Positions 1 through 8,542 of a stretch of DNA of 21,493 bases are shown piece by piece (within the stretch, counting starts at the first letter, position 1; every line of letters starts with the position of its first letter). A program made the translations under genes and the position numbers. The notes beneath the pieces are model-generated. The model was given only the letters and a program-made list of their open reading frames with translations, did no database searches and was not told where the DNA came from. The DNA is from Chara braunii (lineage: Eukaryota; Streptophyta; Charophyceae; Charales; Characeae), in assembly GCA_003427395.1 (NCBI GenBank), contig BFEA01000005.1, positions 3,288,779-3,310,271 of the forward strand, written 5' to 3'.

Positions 1-301
1 ACTAGAGTGCAACCCCTCCATCACTATCGAGCCAGGCAGTGAGTATGAAGTGGAGCACGAGCTGGCTGAATATATCCTCAGGATTCAAGTTGAGGTCTGT
101 GTTTCAGCAGTTATGGGTTGCTCACGTAGCTAGGCCGTGTTGGTCTCGGCACATGATTCTCAGGGCTTGGCTGCACTACTCACCAAATGTGCAAAACTAG
201 AATGAATCTTCTGAAGAACATGGAATAATACTCCGCCATATGTTTTGTCTTTGTGCATGTGGTGAGTAGAGGTCCTCAGGGCCACTGCACGTATTCCTAA
301 G
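1..301 (+). repeat. Left terminal inverted repeat
   Basis: Diverged reverse complement of 1786-2074, with only small indels. It contains an internal palindrome: CTACTCACCAAATGTGC at 176-192 pairs with GCATGTGGTGAGTAG at 255-269, so each terminal repeat can itself fold. Confidence 0.8.
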
Positions 302-315
302 ATTAGTCCCAAGAC

Positions 316-335
316 TTTTTTTTTTTTTTTTTTTT
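316..335. repeat. Poly-T tract at the inner edge of the left inverted repeat
   Basis: A run of 20 T. Comparable runs lie at 722-757 (36 T) and 1445-1465 (21 T), with A runs near 449-460 and 547-560 and a C run near 1762-1775. Homopolymers appear to have expanded repeatedly in this element; assembly errors in their length are possible. Confidence 0.8.
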
Positions 336-577
336 AACTATACTCTTCTCTCAATTTTTCCTCACACTACCTACCTACCACTACTCGTACTTGTAGGCAT
401 ACGGGGAAGCCCGTAGCATACCCAAGACTCGGACAAGGTACCCCTCCAAAAAAAAAAAACCACCAGGATTCTGATATCACGTGTCATGCTCCACGATTTG
501 ATGACGTCCCAATTTTGCGCAACAGTCACAGCCACTTGGCAATGCCCAAAAAAAAAAAAAATGGTCCACTTGCAAAT

Positions 578-701
578 GAGGATTGGATTTAAAGCCCGAA
601 TCTGGACGGGTTTGTCGAATGGGGCCCAAAAAAATACCAGCGATGGATGTGGTTTTCTGCAGCTGCGGGTAAGACGCGTCCAGATTCGGGCTCCAATCCT
701 C
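578..701. repeat. Inverted repeat inside the transposon
   Basis: GAGGATTGGA...GCCCGAATCTGGACG at 578-608 is the reverse complement of CGTCCAGATTCGGGCTCCAATCCTC at 677-701. The left arm carries a 6-base TTTAAA insertion. A 36-base T run follows at 722-757. Confidence 0.6.
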
Positions 702-719
702 TTTGCTAGAGGAACCTCG

Positions 720-761
<42 letters not shown>

Positions 762-839
762 AAGACGGGAGAAATATAGCTCATTTCCAATGTTTGGCCA
801 GCTGAGGCAGAAGCTGGCAAATAGCTTGCCGACATTGAG

Positions 840-926
840 GATTTACACAAATAACAACCAGCTGAACAGACTTGCAGCGGTCGTGATTTACACAAACAAC
901 AACCAGCTGAACAGACTTGCAGCGGT
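840..926 (+). repeat. 45-bp tandem duplication
   Basis: Two nearly identical copies (840-884 and 885-926) start GATTTACACAAAYAACAACC and end CTTGCAGCGGT. They differ at one base (ATAAC/ACAAC) over the shared 42 bases. Confidence 0.85.
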
Positions 927-1211
927 AGGGACCGGGTTGTATGCTAATCTATGCAAAGGACCTTGTGGACGCATCTAGACTGATTCATGGCGGTTATACG
1001 AAGAGTCTGTGATGCAAATCAAAATCCATAATGACGTCGCTAAAACTTCAATAGACAGCAAATGGAGCCGTTAACGAAACTCAGCACCTCAGTTCTTCCG
1101 GGTCGCTGGCACACAAAGCCATATAATAACCAGGCTATGGCTCGCAACTGTGTACTCTAGACCGTGTTCACTGAAGCTCTAACAGAACCTCGTCTGTGGT
1201 CTAACAGAGAG

Positions 1212-1318
1212 GGGCTAGTTGCACTATTCCCCATCGCCCAACATTTTGAATGTATCTGGACAAATTTGAGTCCAGATGGGCTCAACGTGTTGCCGATGGC
1301 AGTAGTGCAACTAGGCCC
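1212..1318. repeat. Diverged palindromic unit with inner hairpin
   Basis: GGGCTAGTTGCACTA at 1212-1226 pairs with TAGTGCAACTAGGCCC at 1303-1318. These arms resemble those of the 1551-1672 unit (GGGC, then TGCACTA). Inside lies a second perfect 8-bp stem, ATCTGGAC at 1254-1261 with GTCCAGAT at 1270-1277. Confidence 0.5.
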
Positions 1319-1550
1319 TGAGCGTCGCCCCAGGAGACTGCCAAAGAACCAACAGAGACCCTCTCCCTACTTCACAGAATTCCATATGTATCTGGATGAT
1401 AGCATGCGTCCTGATACATTCAGAAATGTTTGGTCAAAATAATGTTTTTTTTTTTTTTTTTTTTTCGGAAATAGCATCATTCCATTGTAATAGCAGAAGG
1501 AGGCCGGGAATCCCTCCACATCTCAACCCGGAATGAAGAGCCAAGCCTCA

Positions 1551-1672
1551 GGGCCTCGCTGCACTACTCTCGACATGCACAAAAGACAAAAATCATAGGG
1601 GTGTATCTTTCCATATTCTAGCAGAAGATTCACTCTCCGTTTGCACATTTCAAGAGTAGTGCAGCCAGGCCC
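1551..1672. repeat. Internal palindromic copy of the subterminal unit
   Basis: GGGCCTCGCTGCACTACTC at 1551-1569 and GAGTAGTGCAGCCAGGCCC at 1654-1672 are reverse complements with one mismatch in 19. The stretch between them (ACATGCACAAAAGACAAAA, then CAGAAGATTCACTCT, then TTGCACATTT) follows the interior of the right terminal repeat at 1822-1903. It is therefore a third copy of the subterminal unit inside the element. Confidence 0.65.
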
Positions 1673-1785
1673 TCATTCTCAGGGTGAGGGCCTCTGCAGG
1701 TATTCCTCATATTCTTTTTTCTTGTGTTTTTTTTTTTTCGTTCTTCTTTTTTCTCGTTTCTCCCCCCCCCCCCCCTTTTTCTTTT

Positions 1786-2075
1786 CTTAGGAACACGTGC
1801 AGTGGCCCTGAGGGCCTCTACTCACCACATGCACAAAAGACAAAACATATGGCTGCGTATTATTCCATGTTCTGAAGAAGATTCATTCTAGTTTTGCACA
1901 TTTGGTGAGTAGTACAGCCAAGCCCCGAGAATCACGTGCTCCTAGCTAGGTGAGCAACCCATAACTGCTGAGACACAGACCTGTACTTGAATCCTGAGGA
2001 TATATTCGGCCAGCTCGTGCTCCAATTCATAGTCACTGCCTGCCTCGATTTTGATGGAGGGTCTGCACTCTAGTG
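1786..2075 (-). repeat. Right terminal inverted repeat
   Basis: Reverse complement of 1-301. Its internal palindrome is CTACTCACCACATGC at 1818-1832 with GCACATTTGGTGAGTAG at 1896-1912. It ends CTCTAGTG, the complement of a CACTAGAG terminus. Confidence 0.8.
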
Positions 2076-2150
2076 CTTAGAACGAGGCCCACCACCCTGT
2101 AGTCTGCGACGCGCGCGCGCGCCCCCCGGGGCCGCGCTCAATTTTTTCGT

Positions 2151-2160
2151 GCCACGTGGC
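2151..2160. promoter_or_regulatory. G-box-like palindrome
   Basis: GCCACGTGGC is a perfect 10-bp palindrome containing the plant G-box core CACGTG. It lies about 100 bp before the first in-frame ATG (2263) of the downstream decayed coding region. A second palindrome, CACGTTTGAACGTG, follows at 2167-2180, and a GCGCGC run precedes it near 2109-2122. A promoter role is inferred from position only. Confidence 0.25.
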
Positions 2161-2262
2161 GCGCAGCACGTTTGAACGTGGCCCTGAGGGGTATGAACGC
2201 GCGAGTTTGAACATGCACGCACGTTCAGCCCGTTCAAATGGTTACATAGGGCGCTGCTGGAC

Positions 2263-2940
2263 ATGGATTTGTTTGAGCGGTTCGTAGCGGGTGCTGTGAA
2301 CACCCCGTTCTACAACGAACTCATTCGGCAGGGCGGGTTTGTTTTGGCTCGATAGTTTTTTAACTTGTTGGAGGAGAAGGATGTCGAGCTCGACGTCGGC
2401 CCCAGCCAGGAGCTGTCAATGCCCTTGCAGCTATGCGGCGGTTGTGAATCCAGCGGGGCTGTGCCGGAGGGGGGGGATTTGGGTTCTGGTGCAGCTACTC
2501 ACCTACAGCGGAGCGAGAGCCGTGGTCAATATGACGACAAAGAAGATGAGGCATCACAACCGACGACGACTTCGCCGTTGAGGCAAAGAGACAGGTCTGT
2601 GCTGTCTATACCTGGGGTCCGGCAAGCCCCTCTAGTTCGAGAGGAGCTCGCTGCACCTGCCCAAAAGGCGGCAGTTCACTCGGAGGTCGGCCTGGAGAAT
2701 GGTGAGGGTCATGGCGTGGAGGACGAAACTGTGGGCGGGGAGGGGATGCAGGGCGCTCCGCAAAAGAGAAGGGGAGATCGTCAAGACGACATTGTCGGCG
2801 CTTCGAAGAAACAGAAGACCAAGGCCCCGAAGAGTGTGGGGGAGAAACGGAAGGGAACCGGGGGGGAGCAGGACCGCCCGGGTACCACACGCCCGACTTC
2901 AAAACAGAAGCAGCCTGCGTCGGGACCTTCCTCGTCATGA
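2263..2940 (+). pseudogene. N-terminal segment and charged linker of the decayed protein
   Basis: The ATG at 2263 opens MDLFERFVAGAVNTPFYNEL, a helical segment reaching an in-frame TAG at 2353. The frame then runs to a TGA at 2938. From about 2560 it is rich in Glu, Gly, Gln, Lys and Arg, with basic clusters (KKQKTKAPK, then KRKG) typical of a disordered linker or nuclear localisation signal. No domain is recognisable. The frame remains open on both sides of the stops, which is why it is treated as one product with the segments that follow. Confidence 0.45.
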
Positions 2941-3510
2941 CCTCTCATCGACGTCGACGCCGGGTACTTCCTGAAGTACAAAGACGGCGTCAGAACAAAG
3001 CGGGAATTCGAGATTAGCCCAGCGCAGGTCATCGACCTCGGGGAGTGGGAGGATCTGTACAACCAGCGTTCCCTGGATCTCATCCTCATGGAAGGGATCA
3101 GAGAAGCGATGTGTTTGGCGTACGATAACAAAAAACAGTCGTACAAGTTGCCAACCTTAAAGTTGGCAGCGCTTGGGCTGCGAAAACCAACTCCAGGGAC
3201 CAAGGTCGTGCGTCTAAAGCCGGAGGACTAGAAGGAGGAGTTGGCGGACCAATACTACTACTACATGGTGTGTGGGCAGCACAACGCGGCTGCCGCCAGG
3301 TCACTGCTTGACAGCGAGGTGGCCAAGAAGTACAATTTCGAGAGGTGACTGGCACGTATGGTGTACTTTTCGGATGACGACCTCGAAGGGTATTTCCTTG
3401 TTAGTTCCCAGGACAACAAGAAGGACCTCAAGGCACCTCCAAGACAGCTGAAACTATCGATGAAAGACATCCAGTGGTAGTGAAAGCATGACGGTTTCCC
3501 TAGAGTTGTT
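2941..3510 (+). pseudogene. ParB/Srx-like domain segment
   Basis: The conceptual translation contains ISPAQVIDL, then an NxR-type motif (YNQRSLD, 3058-3078), then a helix (LMEGIREAM). About 55 residues later comes GQHNAAAARSLL (3274-3309), followed by a strand-rich stretch and SSQDNKKD. This order matches ParB N-terminal domains: P-x-x-x-I, NPR, then G(E/Q)(R/H)RxxAxxxLG, then a conserved Asn. The Arg after GQH is Asn here, so nucleotide-dependent activity is uncertain. In-frame stops fall at 3229 (TAG), 3346 (TGA), 3478 (TAG) and 3481 (TGA), most of them where the context suggests Trp. The assignment rests on motif order and was not checked by profile search. Confidence 0.45.
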
Positions 3511-4596
3511 ATGGGGAACCCAAGCGGGAAACAAGAATATGTCCGGAAATGGCGTGAGTTTTGTACGATGGCGCTCCATAAGACGACGTACAACAACTTG
3601 TGGACTCTCACAGATCAAAAGGGGGAGGACGTGATCAAGAAGCAAAACGCTGCCCTGCGTTCTTATTTCCCTCTGGCGATGGCCAGAGAGAATGTATGGA
3701 AACTGGCCATGGAATTTTTTGAGAAATGGGAGACAGGTAGATTGTTGGGCCACGATGGAGCAAAGTGGATCGTTAGGAAGAAGGTCAGAAACGTCAAGCC
3801 AGGGGTCGCCTACATCGACAACGACAAGTTGGCCAGAAAGGAGCCGCCAAACAAGAAAGGCAAAAATGAGAAAGAGGAGGGCGATTGGTTCGTGCAAGTG
3901 CCTGAGTTGGGCACATATTGTTGGAAAGCGATGAAAGCACTCACCGACAATGAGAAGTGTCGCGTTCTAAAGAAGGTGCTTGCTTGCGAGGTGGTTTGGG
4001 TCCAGGCCGACTCCCCCTCCTTGGCGAAGCTGGGGAAGCTCAGCGTGCAGGAAATGGTTCAGCTGGTGAAGTGCGACCTCGTTCAGGTGCGGTTGTGGAA
4101 TTACAACCAATTCAAGCACGAGAAGAGGTCGAACGCGGATTGGATCCAAAAGTACTCTTTCCTGAAAACAAAGTCTGCTATCTTCAAACAGTTCGAAAGT
4201 CGAGGATTGGATGGCGATTTGTGGGACGGTAGCAGGAAATTCGTTTCTGACGCAACACTGTTCAAGGACTGCCTGCCGTACATGGGTTGTGACGAGGACC
4301 ACTCAATCGAGGCGACGAAATCGTTGGTCGGCGACAGGAAGTTGACCGTCGACTGGAGAAACAAGGTTCTCTTCGTGTTGACTAGGAGTAGACTGAAGAG
4401 TCGGGAGATCGTTCTTGCCGAAGGCATTGTGCACATAAAATGGAAAGACACGGGAGACGTGACATCCATCGCACCGTTCGGCAACGACCCTTTAGAGGCA
4501 GACATCAGGAGTGCAGAGCTGACGGAAACGGTGGCTTCCACAAAGAGCCACACATTAGTCCTCGATCTGAGCGAACCGGTTGATCTGAAGCTGTAG
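3511..4596 (+). pseudogene. Helical middle region up to methyltransferase motif IV position
   Basis: This is the longest uninterrupted segment of the frame, 361 codons ending in TAG at 4594. The ATG at 3511 is probably internal (MGNPSGKQEYVRKW), because coding sense continues upstream through two stops. The region is Lys/Trp-rich and mostly helical, with a basic insert (PPNKKGKNEKEEGD) near residue 115. No known domain is evident until the end. There a strand (HTLVLDL) leads into DLSEP at 4564-4578, the position where a beta-class adenine methyltransferase has its catalytic DPPW/DPPY. The catalytic residues are not conserved. Taken alone this could be predicted as a single-exon hypothetical gene, but its neighbours show it is an internal fragment. 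Confidence 0.5.
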
Positions 4597-5916
4597 AATG
4601 CGCAAGCGTTCGAGACTTTGAATTCCCATCTTTGGACATGGCATCCGTCGTATTGGACGCTCGTTGTTTTCGTGCCCCGACAACACAACCTCTCGTTTCT
4701 GACCAGCATGCACCCTCTTTCTCTCGTGAAGCTGCTGGAGGGGAAGTGGGTGAGGAGCAATCAGCAGAAGAAAAGTTTCCCCATCGGGAACAATTTGTAC
4801 ACGGAAAACGACCGCATGTACATCCTCTTCACGGGTGACGATCTGCGCGTTAACACGTCCCTCGTTTACGATTGAAAGCTACCGAAGGGTGCCGCTGCTG
4901 TGGTGCGGTTGCCTCAGAGGGTCACCCACACGGATGTGTCGGAGATTCCCTTCACGCCTTGCGACTGGTCGCAGACCACGCCTAAGCGACAGAGCAGTGT
5001 CTACGGGGACATGGAACGTAATCCGACACAATTCGTCGGTCTACTTGATTTCGTTAGCAAAAAGGGAGAGGGTGTCGTCTTCCTTGGGAAGCCGCACGTG
5101 CGAAGCGTGTGGGAACTTCTGAAGGCAGGTCGGCATGTTGTCGCAATGGAAAGGAACTCCGAGCTGTTGCAATTCATGATGGAACTCGTCAAAAGCGAGG
5201 TCAATTCGGGGGCCCACAATTGCGAGTTCATGGTCGTGAAGGCGACACGGGATCTCGTGTGGAGCAACAAGACGGACATGTGGTTCAAGTTGAGTGAGAG
5301 GAAGAGGAACAAAATATACGACTTCTTGTTCCTGCAAACAAGGCCGAGGAAGGACACTGGCGTCGAGTACATCCACCTCAAGGACCACATGTTCGCGTTG
5401 CTCGACAACTACCATGGCGCCTCCCGCATGAACGTGAAGAACTTCCTCGAAAAGCTACAGTCCCTGTACTTCGTCGAGTCCGAGGAGGACTTGAAGTTCG
5501 GCAGCTACGCTTCCTTGATCTCCACTAACGACGAGGTAGCCACCGGTGTCGAGTTCGACACCAACGTGAAGGAGGAGGAGAGCGACACCGAGAGCCTCGA
5601 CCTGCAGTGTGACCCATCTCCGGCGGAGCATGCCCGAGGGTCCTCGTCGGCCGGTCCGTCAACAAGCCCAACATCCCTTATGTCGTCGATGGCCAAACCG
5701 GAGCCAGGCACTACCCCGATGAAGTTGTTGGGGAGACTGAAAGCTCTGGCCGTCCCCCTGCACGCATTGCGTCTTGGGTCAGACATCCCGCCCGATCATC
5801 TGTCTTGGAAGAATGACAACATTCACTTCCTTCTTGAGCCGCAAAGTCATTCGACTGAGGTGGACTGGGGCCATGACATGATTTGGCATCCAGACATCAT
5901 CCAGCCCGCGATATAA
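4597..5916 (+). pseudogene. Permuted adenine-methyltransferase-like domain segment
   Basis: The frame continues after the TAG at 4594 with a helix and a strand (YWTLVVFVPRQHN). Next come WVRSNQQKKSFPIG (from 4747) and NDRMYILFTGD, a pattern like the WxKxN...RxxHEYIL region of MT-A70 and beta-class methyltransferases. A TGA lies at 4873. After it come NPTQFVGLLDFV, then GVVFLGKP (5071-5094), a helix, and AGRHVVAMERNSEL (Glu codon 5149). This layout matches motif X and then motif I (FxGxG, followed by GRxxIGIE) of the permuted beta class. The glycine-rich loop is FLGKP, so SAM binding is doubtful. From about 5560 the chain turns acidic and Ser/Pro-rich. It ends at TAA 5914, which looks like a point change within a coding stretch. 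Confidence 0.45.
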
Positions 5917-5931
5917 AAGGGCAAGTGGATC

Positions 5932-6585
5932 ATGGTCATCGTTGTCCCGAGCGCAGGATGGGTGTCCACCCCTCGCGAGTCGAAGTCCAACTTTCTGCAC
6001 CTCGCACGGATTTCGGTCCTCCAAAAAGAGAGGGTCGAAAATGACACGTTTGCACCCGACGACGTATCCGTCATTTCCACAGTCGGGCGATTGTTTGACG
6101 AGCTTCAGGACAAGAGCTGGTTGGAACCGACGGAGGACTATTACGAGCTCGACATGAGCCCGTCGAAGGGCATGCTGGACTGGAAAGTGCCCCCTCCCAG
6201 TGGGGCGCACGAAAGTTCCGGGGGTGAGCTACCAGGCGGTGGAGGGGACGGGGTTAACAGTGCGGGGGGTGGCACAGGAGTCCCGCCCAATAGGGAGGGC
6301 GGGTCTCACGACGACACAACGACAACGGAAGGCAACGGCGGGGTGGCGGGTTTGGCCGTTGATCGTCCTCCGTCTACTGGCCCCGGGCCGGAGCATGCGA
6401 CGCAGTCCACCAACCTCCCAACTTCGTCCACCGGCTCAGCGAGGGAGACGACAGCAGTCTTCGTTGCTCTCGGTAGCCGCTCGGGCCGAACGTTCCGCCG
6501 GGATCCGAACTACGTCCGTTCAGGTGCCGAGCCAGGATCCTACAATTGGCAGCGTTGTGGTGAGAGACGAGAATGTGTCGCCTGA
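5932..6585 (+). pseudogene. C-terminal segment up to the frameshift
   Basis: Same frame as the upstream domains. It begins MVIVVPSAGWVSTP and proceeds through an acidic stretch (LEPTEDYYELDMSPSKG) into a Gly/Thr/Ser/Pro-rich low-complexity tail. Protein-like composition weakens after about 6440, where the next frame becomes better (QDPTIGSVVVRDENVSPEGD). One indel is therefore inferred between about 6440 and 6585. Low complexity makes the exact point uncertain. Confidence 0.4.
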
Positions 6586-7513
6586 GGGGGACCGACGGCC
6601 GTTGGGATTGGGCCGAGAGGGTACAAGTGGAGGGCCCGACGATACGGAGACAACGAAGTCCGCCGAGATCCGAACTTCTTCAGGCGGGGGGGGTCAGCCA
6701 GTGATTGTTGTACCGTCGGCGACATCGGGAGGGGCAGCGGTCGTGGAGACAGAAGGGCAGTCATCAGGATTTGACACGGGTTCGGGAGAAGGTGCTGAAT
6801 TGCATGGAAGGGAAAGAGGGGGGGAAATGGAGGAAGGGAAGGAAGGGGAAGAAGGGGAGGAAGGGGAGAAAGGGGAAGACACGGAGCTGATTGAATTGCT
6901 TGAAGGAAAAAACGGTACGAAAGTGAACGTGGGTATTAGAGACGACGAAGGGCAGGACAGTGAGGACGATGCCGGATCTTGAGAATCGTCTGACGAGTTC
7001 GGACAACTGTACGGAGAGCACCGCGAGGATGATGTCGACGATGATGCGACCACAATGGAGGTGGAGACATAGATGGTCAGCAGCCTTTCGACAGAACCAG
7101 AAGACTATGAGGTCCAACCACCGACGTCTGTCGTCGATCTACAACACCGGTTCGACGAGGCTTCCATTGCTATGAGCCCATCTAAAGTTAGTCGTTGTAT
7201 AAGCATCGAAGAAGTTATCGATGGCATCCTCAGCGACCAGCACGTGCCCTCGCATCCGTCCACAATGCTTGACATCGACGACACTCACAACGTCAAACCT
7301 TTCGTGGCAGCGGCCTTCGTTTTCTCGCCGTCGAACTCTCCGATACTGCTGGCCACCCTCGCCAGCGGAGGGGAAGGTGAGGTCGGGAGACGACAACATG
7401 TCACATCCCTGAAAAAATCTAGGGTCGGCACTCAAGCTCTCGACGTATTGGCTTTGCCCGTGCCAACTTCACCGCCGAAGGAGCGGAGAGAAAAACCGGC
7501 TGGTAAGCTGTGA
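6586..7513 (+). pseudogene. Acidic low-complexity C-terminus in the shifted frame
   Basis: The second frame reads through two in-frame stops (TGA 6980, TAG 7070) to TGA 7511. It has a Gly/Thr-rich part and then a Glu/Gly/Lys repeat (GKEGEEGEEGEKGED, about 6838-6882). After the first stop comes an acidic stretch (REDDVDDDATTMEVE), and after the second a more ordered tail (IEEVIDGILSDQHVP, then FVAAAFVFSPSNSPIL). The phrase MSPSK appears both here (about 7172) and upstream (6154), which hints at an internal duplication. No catalytic domain is recognisable. Confidence 0.35.
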
Positions 7514-8269
7514 AGAACGCCACACTCTGCGCCTAGGCTTCCAAGAGCGAGAGTGCGGCTTCCTTCGTAGTTCGGATGTTGGCGGACTACAGTCCGCGCC
7601 ATACACACAACAAGTGTCCACACTGTCTGTCGATGCGGGGAGTTCCGAATACCGACATACTACAACCACAAGTCCTTCCAACTAGATGCCATCGGCCTTC
7701 CTGTGAGTCAATCAGATTGCTGGTCGCGGGCAAGGAAAACTTCAACAAAAACATAACATTCCATAAACGGAAGGATCTATTTTTCTATGAAGTGTGTTTT
7801 TATTGAAGCATTCCCTCACAAAGGCCTCCCCGACTAAGAAACTTAACGGAATGACATTCTTTTCTTCTCGGAAAGAGTGGTGGTTAAAGTCCGCTGGGAT
7901 CCACGCTTCCTATGTCGATGTGTAATGTGGTTACTCTCTGTGCGCTTGCTTTGGGAAAAAGTCCGCCGGAATCCAAACTTCGGGGAATGTTGGTCTTCCG
8001 CTTCAGTGACTTGTGGTGGTTTTCCTTTGTGAAGGGTGGGGGTGTCAAGCTCGAATGCGCTTCAGTGACTCGTTTTGTTTTTCAGCGGCACACACGCACC
8101 TCGGTGCTCATGGCCATGCAAAATCGGGGTTTTATAATTGGAGAGGTTCTGCGTCTTTTAGATTATGTGGTTCTCACATTGTCACTTTCGTCGGATTCGT
8201 GTTGGGAAACGTGTATTCATTTTTCGTTTTATCTTTCTTCTGTTGTACAGGGGTAGGGTCATCTCGAAC
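7514..8269. other. Region between two decayed genes with a recurrent short motif
   Basis: No convincing coding frame. It holds three copies of a motif related to GTCCGCCGRGATCCGAACT: reversed at 7563-7590, and forward at 7889-7910 and 7961-7983. Two further copies lie upstream at 6492-6513 and 6658-6678. CGCTTCAGTGACT occurs twice (near 8000 and 8059). Pyrimidine tracts ending TTTTTCAG (8085) and TTCTGTTGTACAG (8250) look like splice acceptors for the downstream coding remnant. Confidence 0.4.
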
Positions 8270-8519
8270 ATGGAAGTCCTTGAAATATCTGGAACACATA
8301 TTGTAGATAGTCCCCGAGTTGACGACAAAGCATAAGGATATGTTAAAGGCATCGAGGGTTGATATCGAGATCGAAAAAAAGGAGCATGTCATTGCCATTG
8401 AGGAGTGTCTTTCCCTTCTGCCCCCAGAGAAAGGGACATATCCACGATCTGTGAGTAGGGGTCAGGCCATGTATGAAAAATACTTAGCAACGCGTCGTGC
8501 AATGGAGGACAATGCTTAG
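8270..8519 (+). pseudogene. Coding remnant upstream of the ULP1-like domain
   Basis: An ATG at 8270 opens MEVLEISGTHIVDSPRVDDK, which stops at 8333. The next frame continues with KHKDMLKASRVDIEIEKKEH...LPPEKGTYPRS to TAG 8517. The composition is charged and helical. This suggests the N-terminal part of the protein that follows, broken by one frameshift or by an unmodelled intron. The acceptor-like TTGTACAG ends just upstream at 8250, and a donor-like GTGAGT lies at 8451. No domain is recognised. Confidence 0.3.
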
Positions 8520-8542
8520 AACTCCGTTTCTCACTACCCCTC

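Larger units (their letters stand above)
1..2075. mobile_element. Non-autonomous CACTA-like DNA transposon with ~300-bp terminal inverted repeats
   Basis: Bases 1-301 recur as a diverged reverse complement at 1786-2074. Shared blocks include the GCACTAGAGTGC-like end, CTCAGGATTCAAGT, AGCAGTTATGGGTTGCTCAC, CACCAAATGTGCAAAACTAG and the inner end GTATTCCTAAG / CTTAGGAACAC. The right terminus reads ...CTCTAGTG (to 2075), so the element begins CACTAG when read inward. The window opens at the A of that motif, so one base is probably missing. The interior (302-1785) has no transposase-like frame, only homopolymer runs and nested palindromes. CACTA/EnSpm elements are known to begin CACTA and make a 3-bp target duplication, which would be CTT here, but the left flank is outside the window. 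Inverted repeats this long are unusual for the superfamily, so a foldback-like element is the alternative. Confidence 0.72.
2263..7513 (+). pseudogene. Decayed ParB-like / adenine-methyltransferase-like protein, probably from a mobile element
   Basis: One frame runs from the ATG at 2263 to 6585 without a frameshift before about 6.44 kb. It is interrupted by stops at 2353, 2938, 3229, 3346, 3478, 3481, 4594, 4873 and 5914 (first base of each codon). Coding sense then moves to the next frame and continues to 7513, with stops at 6980 and 7070. In order the product has an N-terminal segment, a charged Lys/Arg/Gly/Ser-rich linker, a ParB-like domain, a helical middle region, a permuted methyltransferase-like domain, and an acidic low-complexity tail. 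I recall related hypothetical proteins from Chara braunii but could not search. The preserved frame and protein-like composition support a once-functional gene of about 1,700 codons. With this many stops it is very unlikely to make the full protein now. A recoded or intron-containing gene is the weaker alternative. Confidence 0.6.

Noticed and set aside
371-895. Minus-strand open frame of 174 codons in the transposon
   Set aside because: It owes its length to poly-T/poly-A tracts (long Lys and Phe runs) and the inverted repeat at 578-701; no domain.
2263-6585. Alternative genetic code or stop-codon readthrough to explain the in-frame stops
   Set aside because: TAA, TAG and TGA all interrupt the frame, a frameshift follows, and the adjacent ULP1-like gene is also broken; decay explains all of this more simply.
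7912-8256. Plus-strand 114-codon frame
   Set aside because: Composition looks random, no domain, and it overlaps two acceptor-like tracts and the recurrent GTCCGCC motif.
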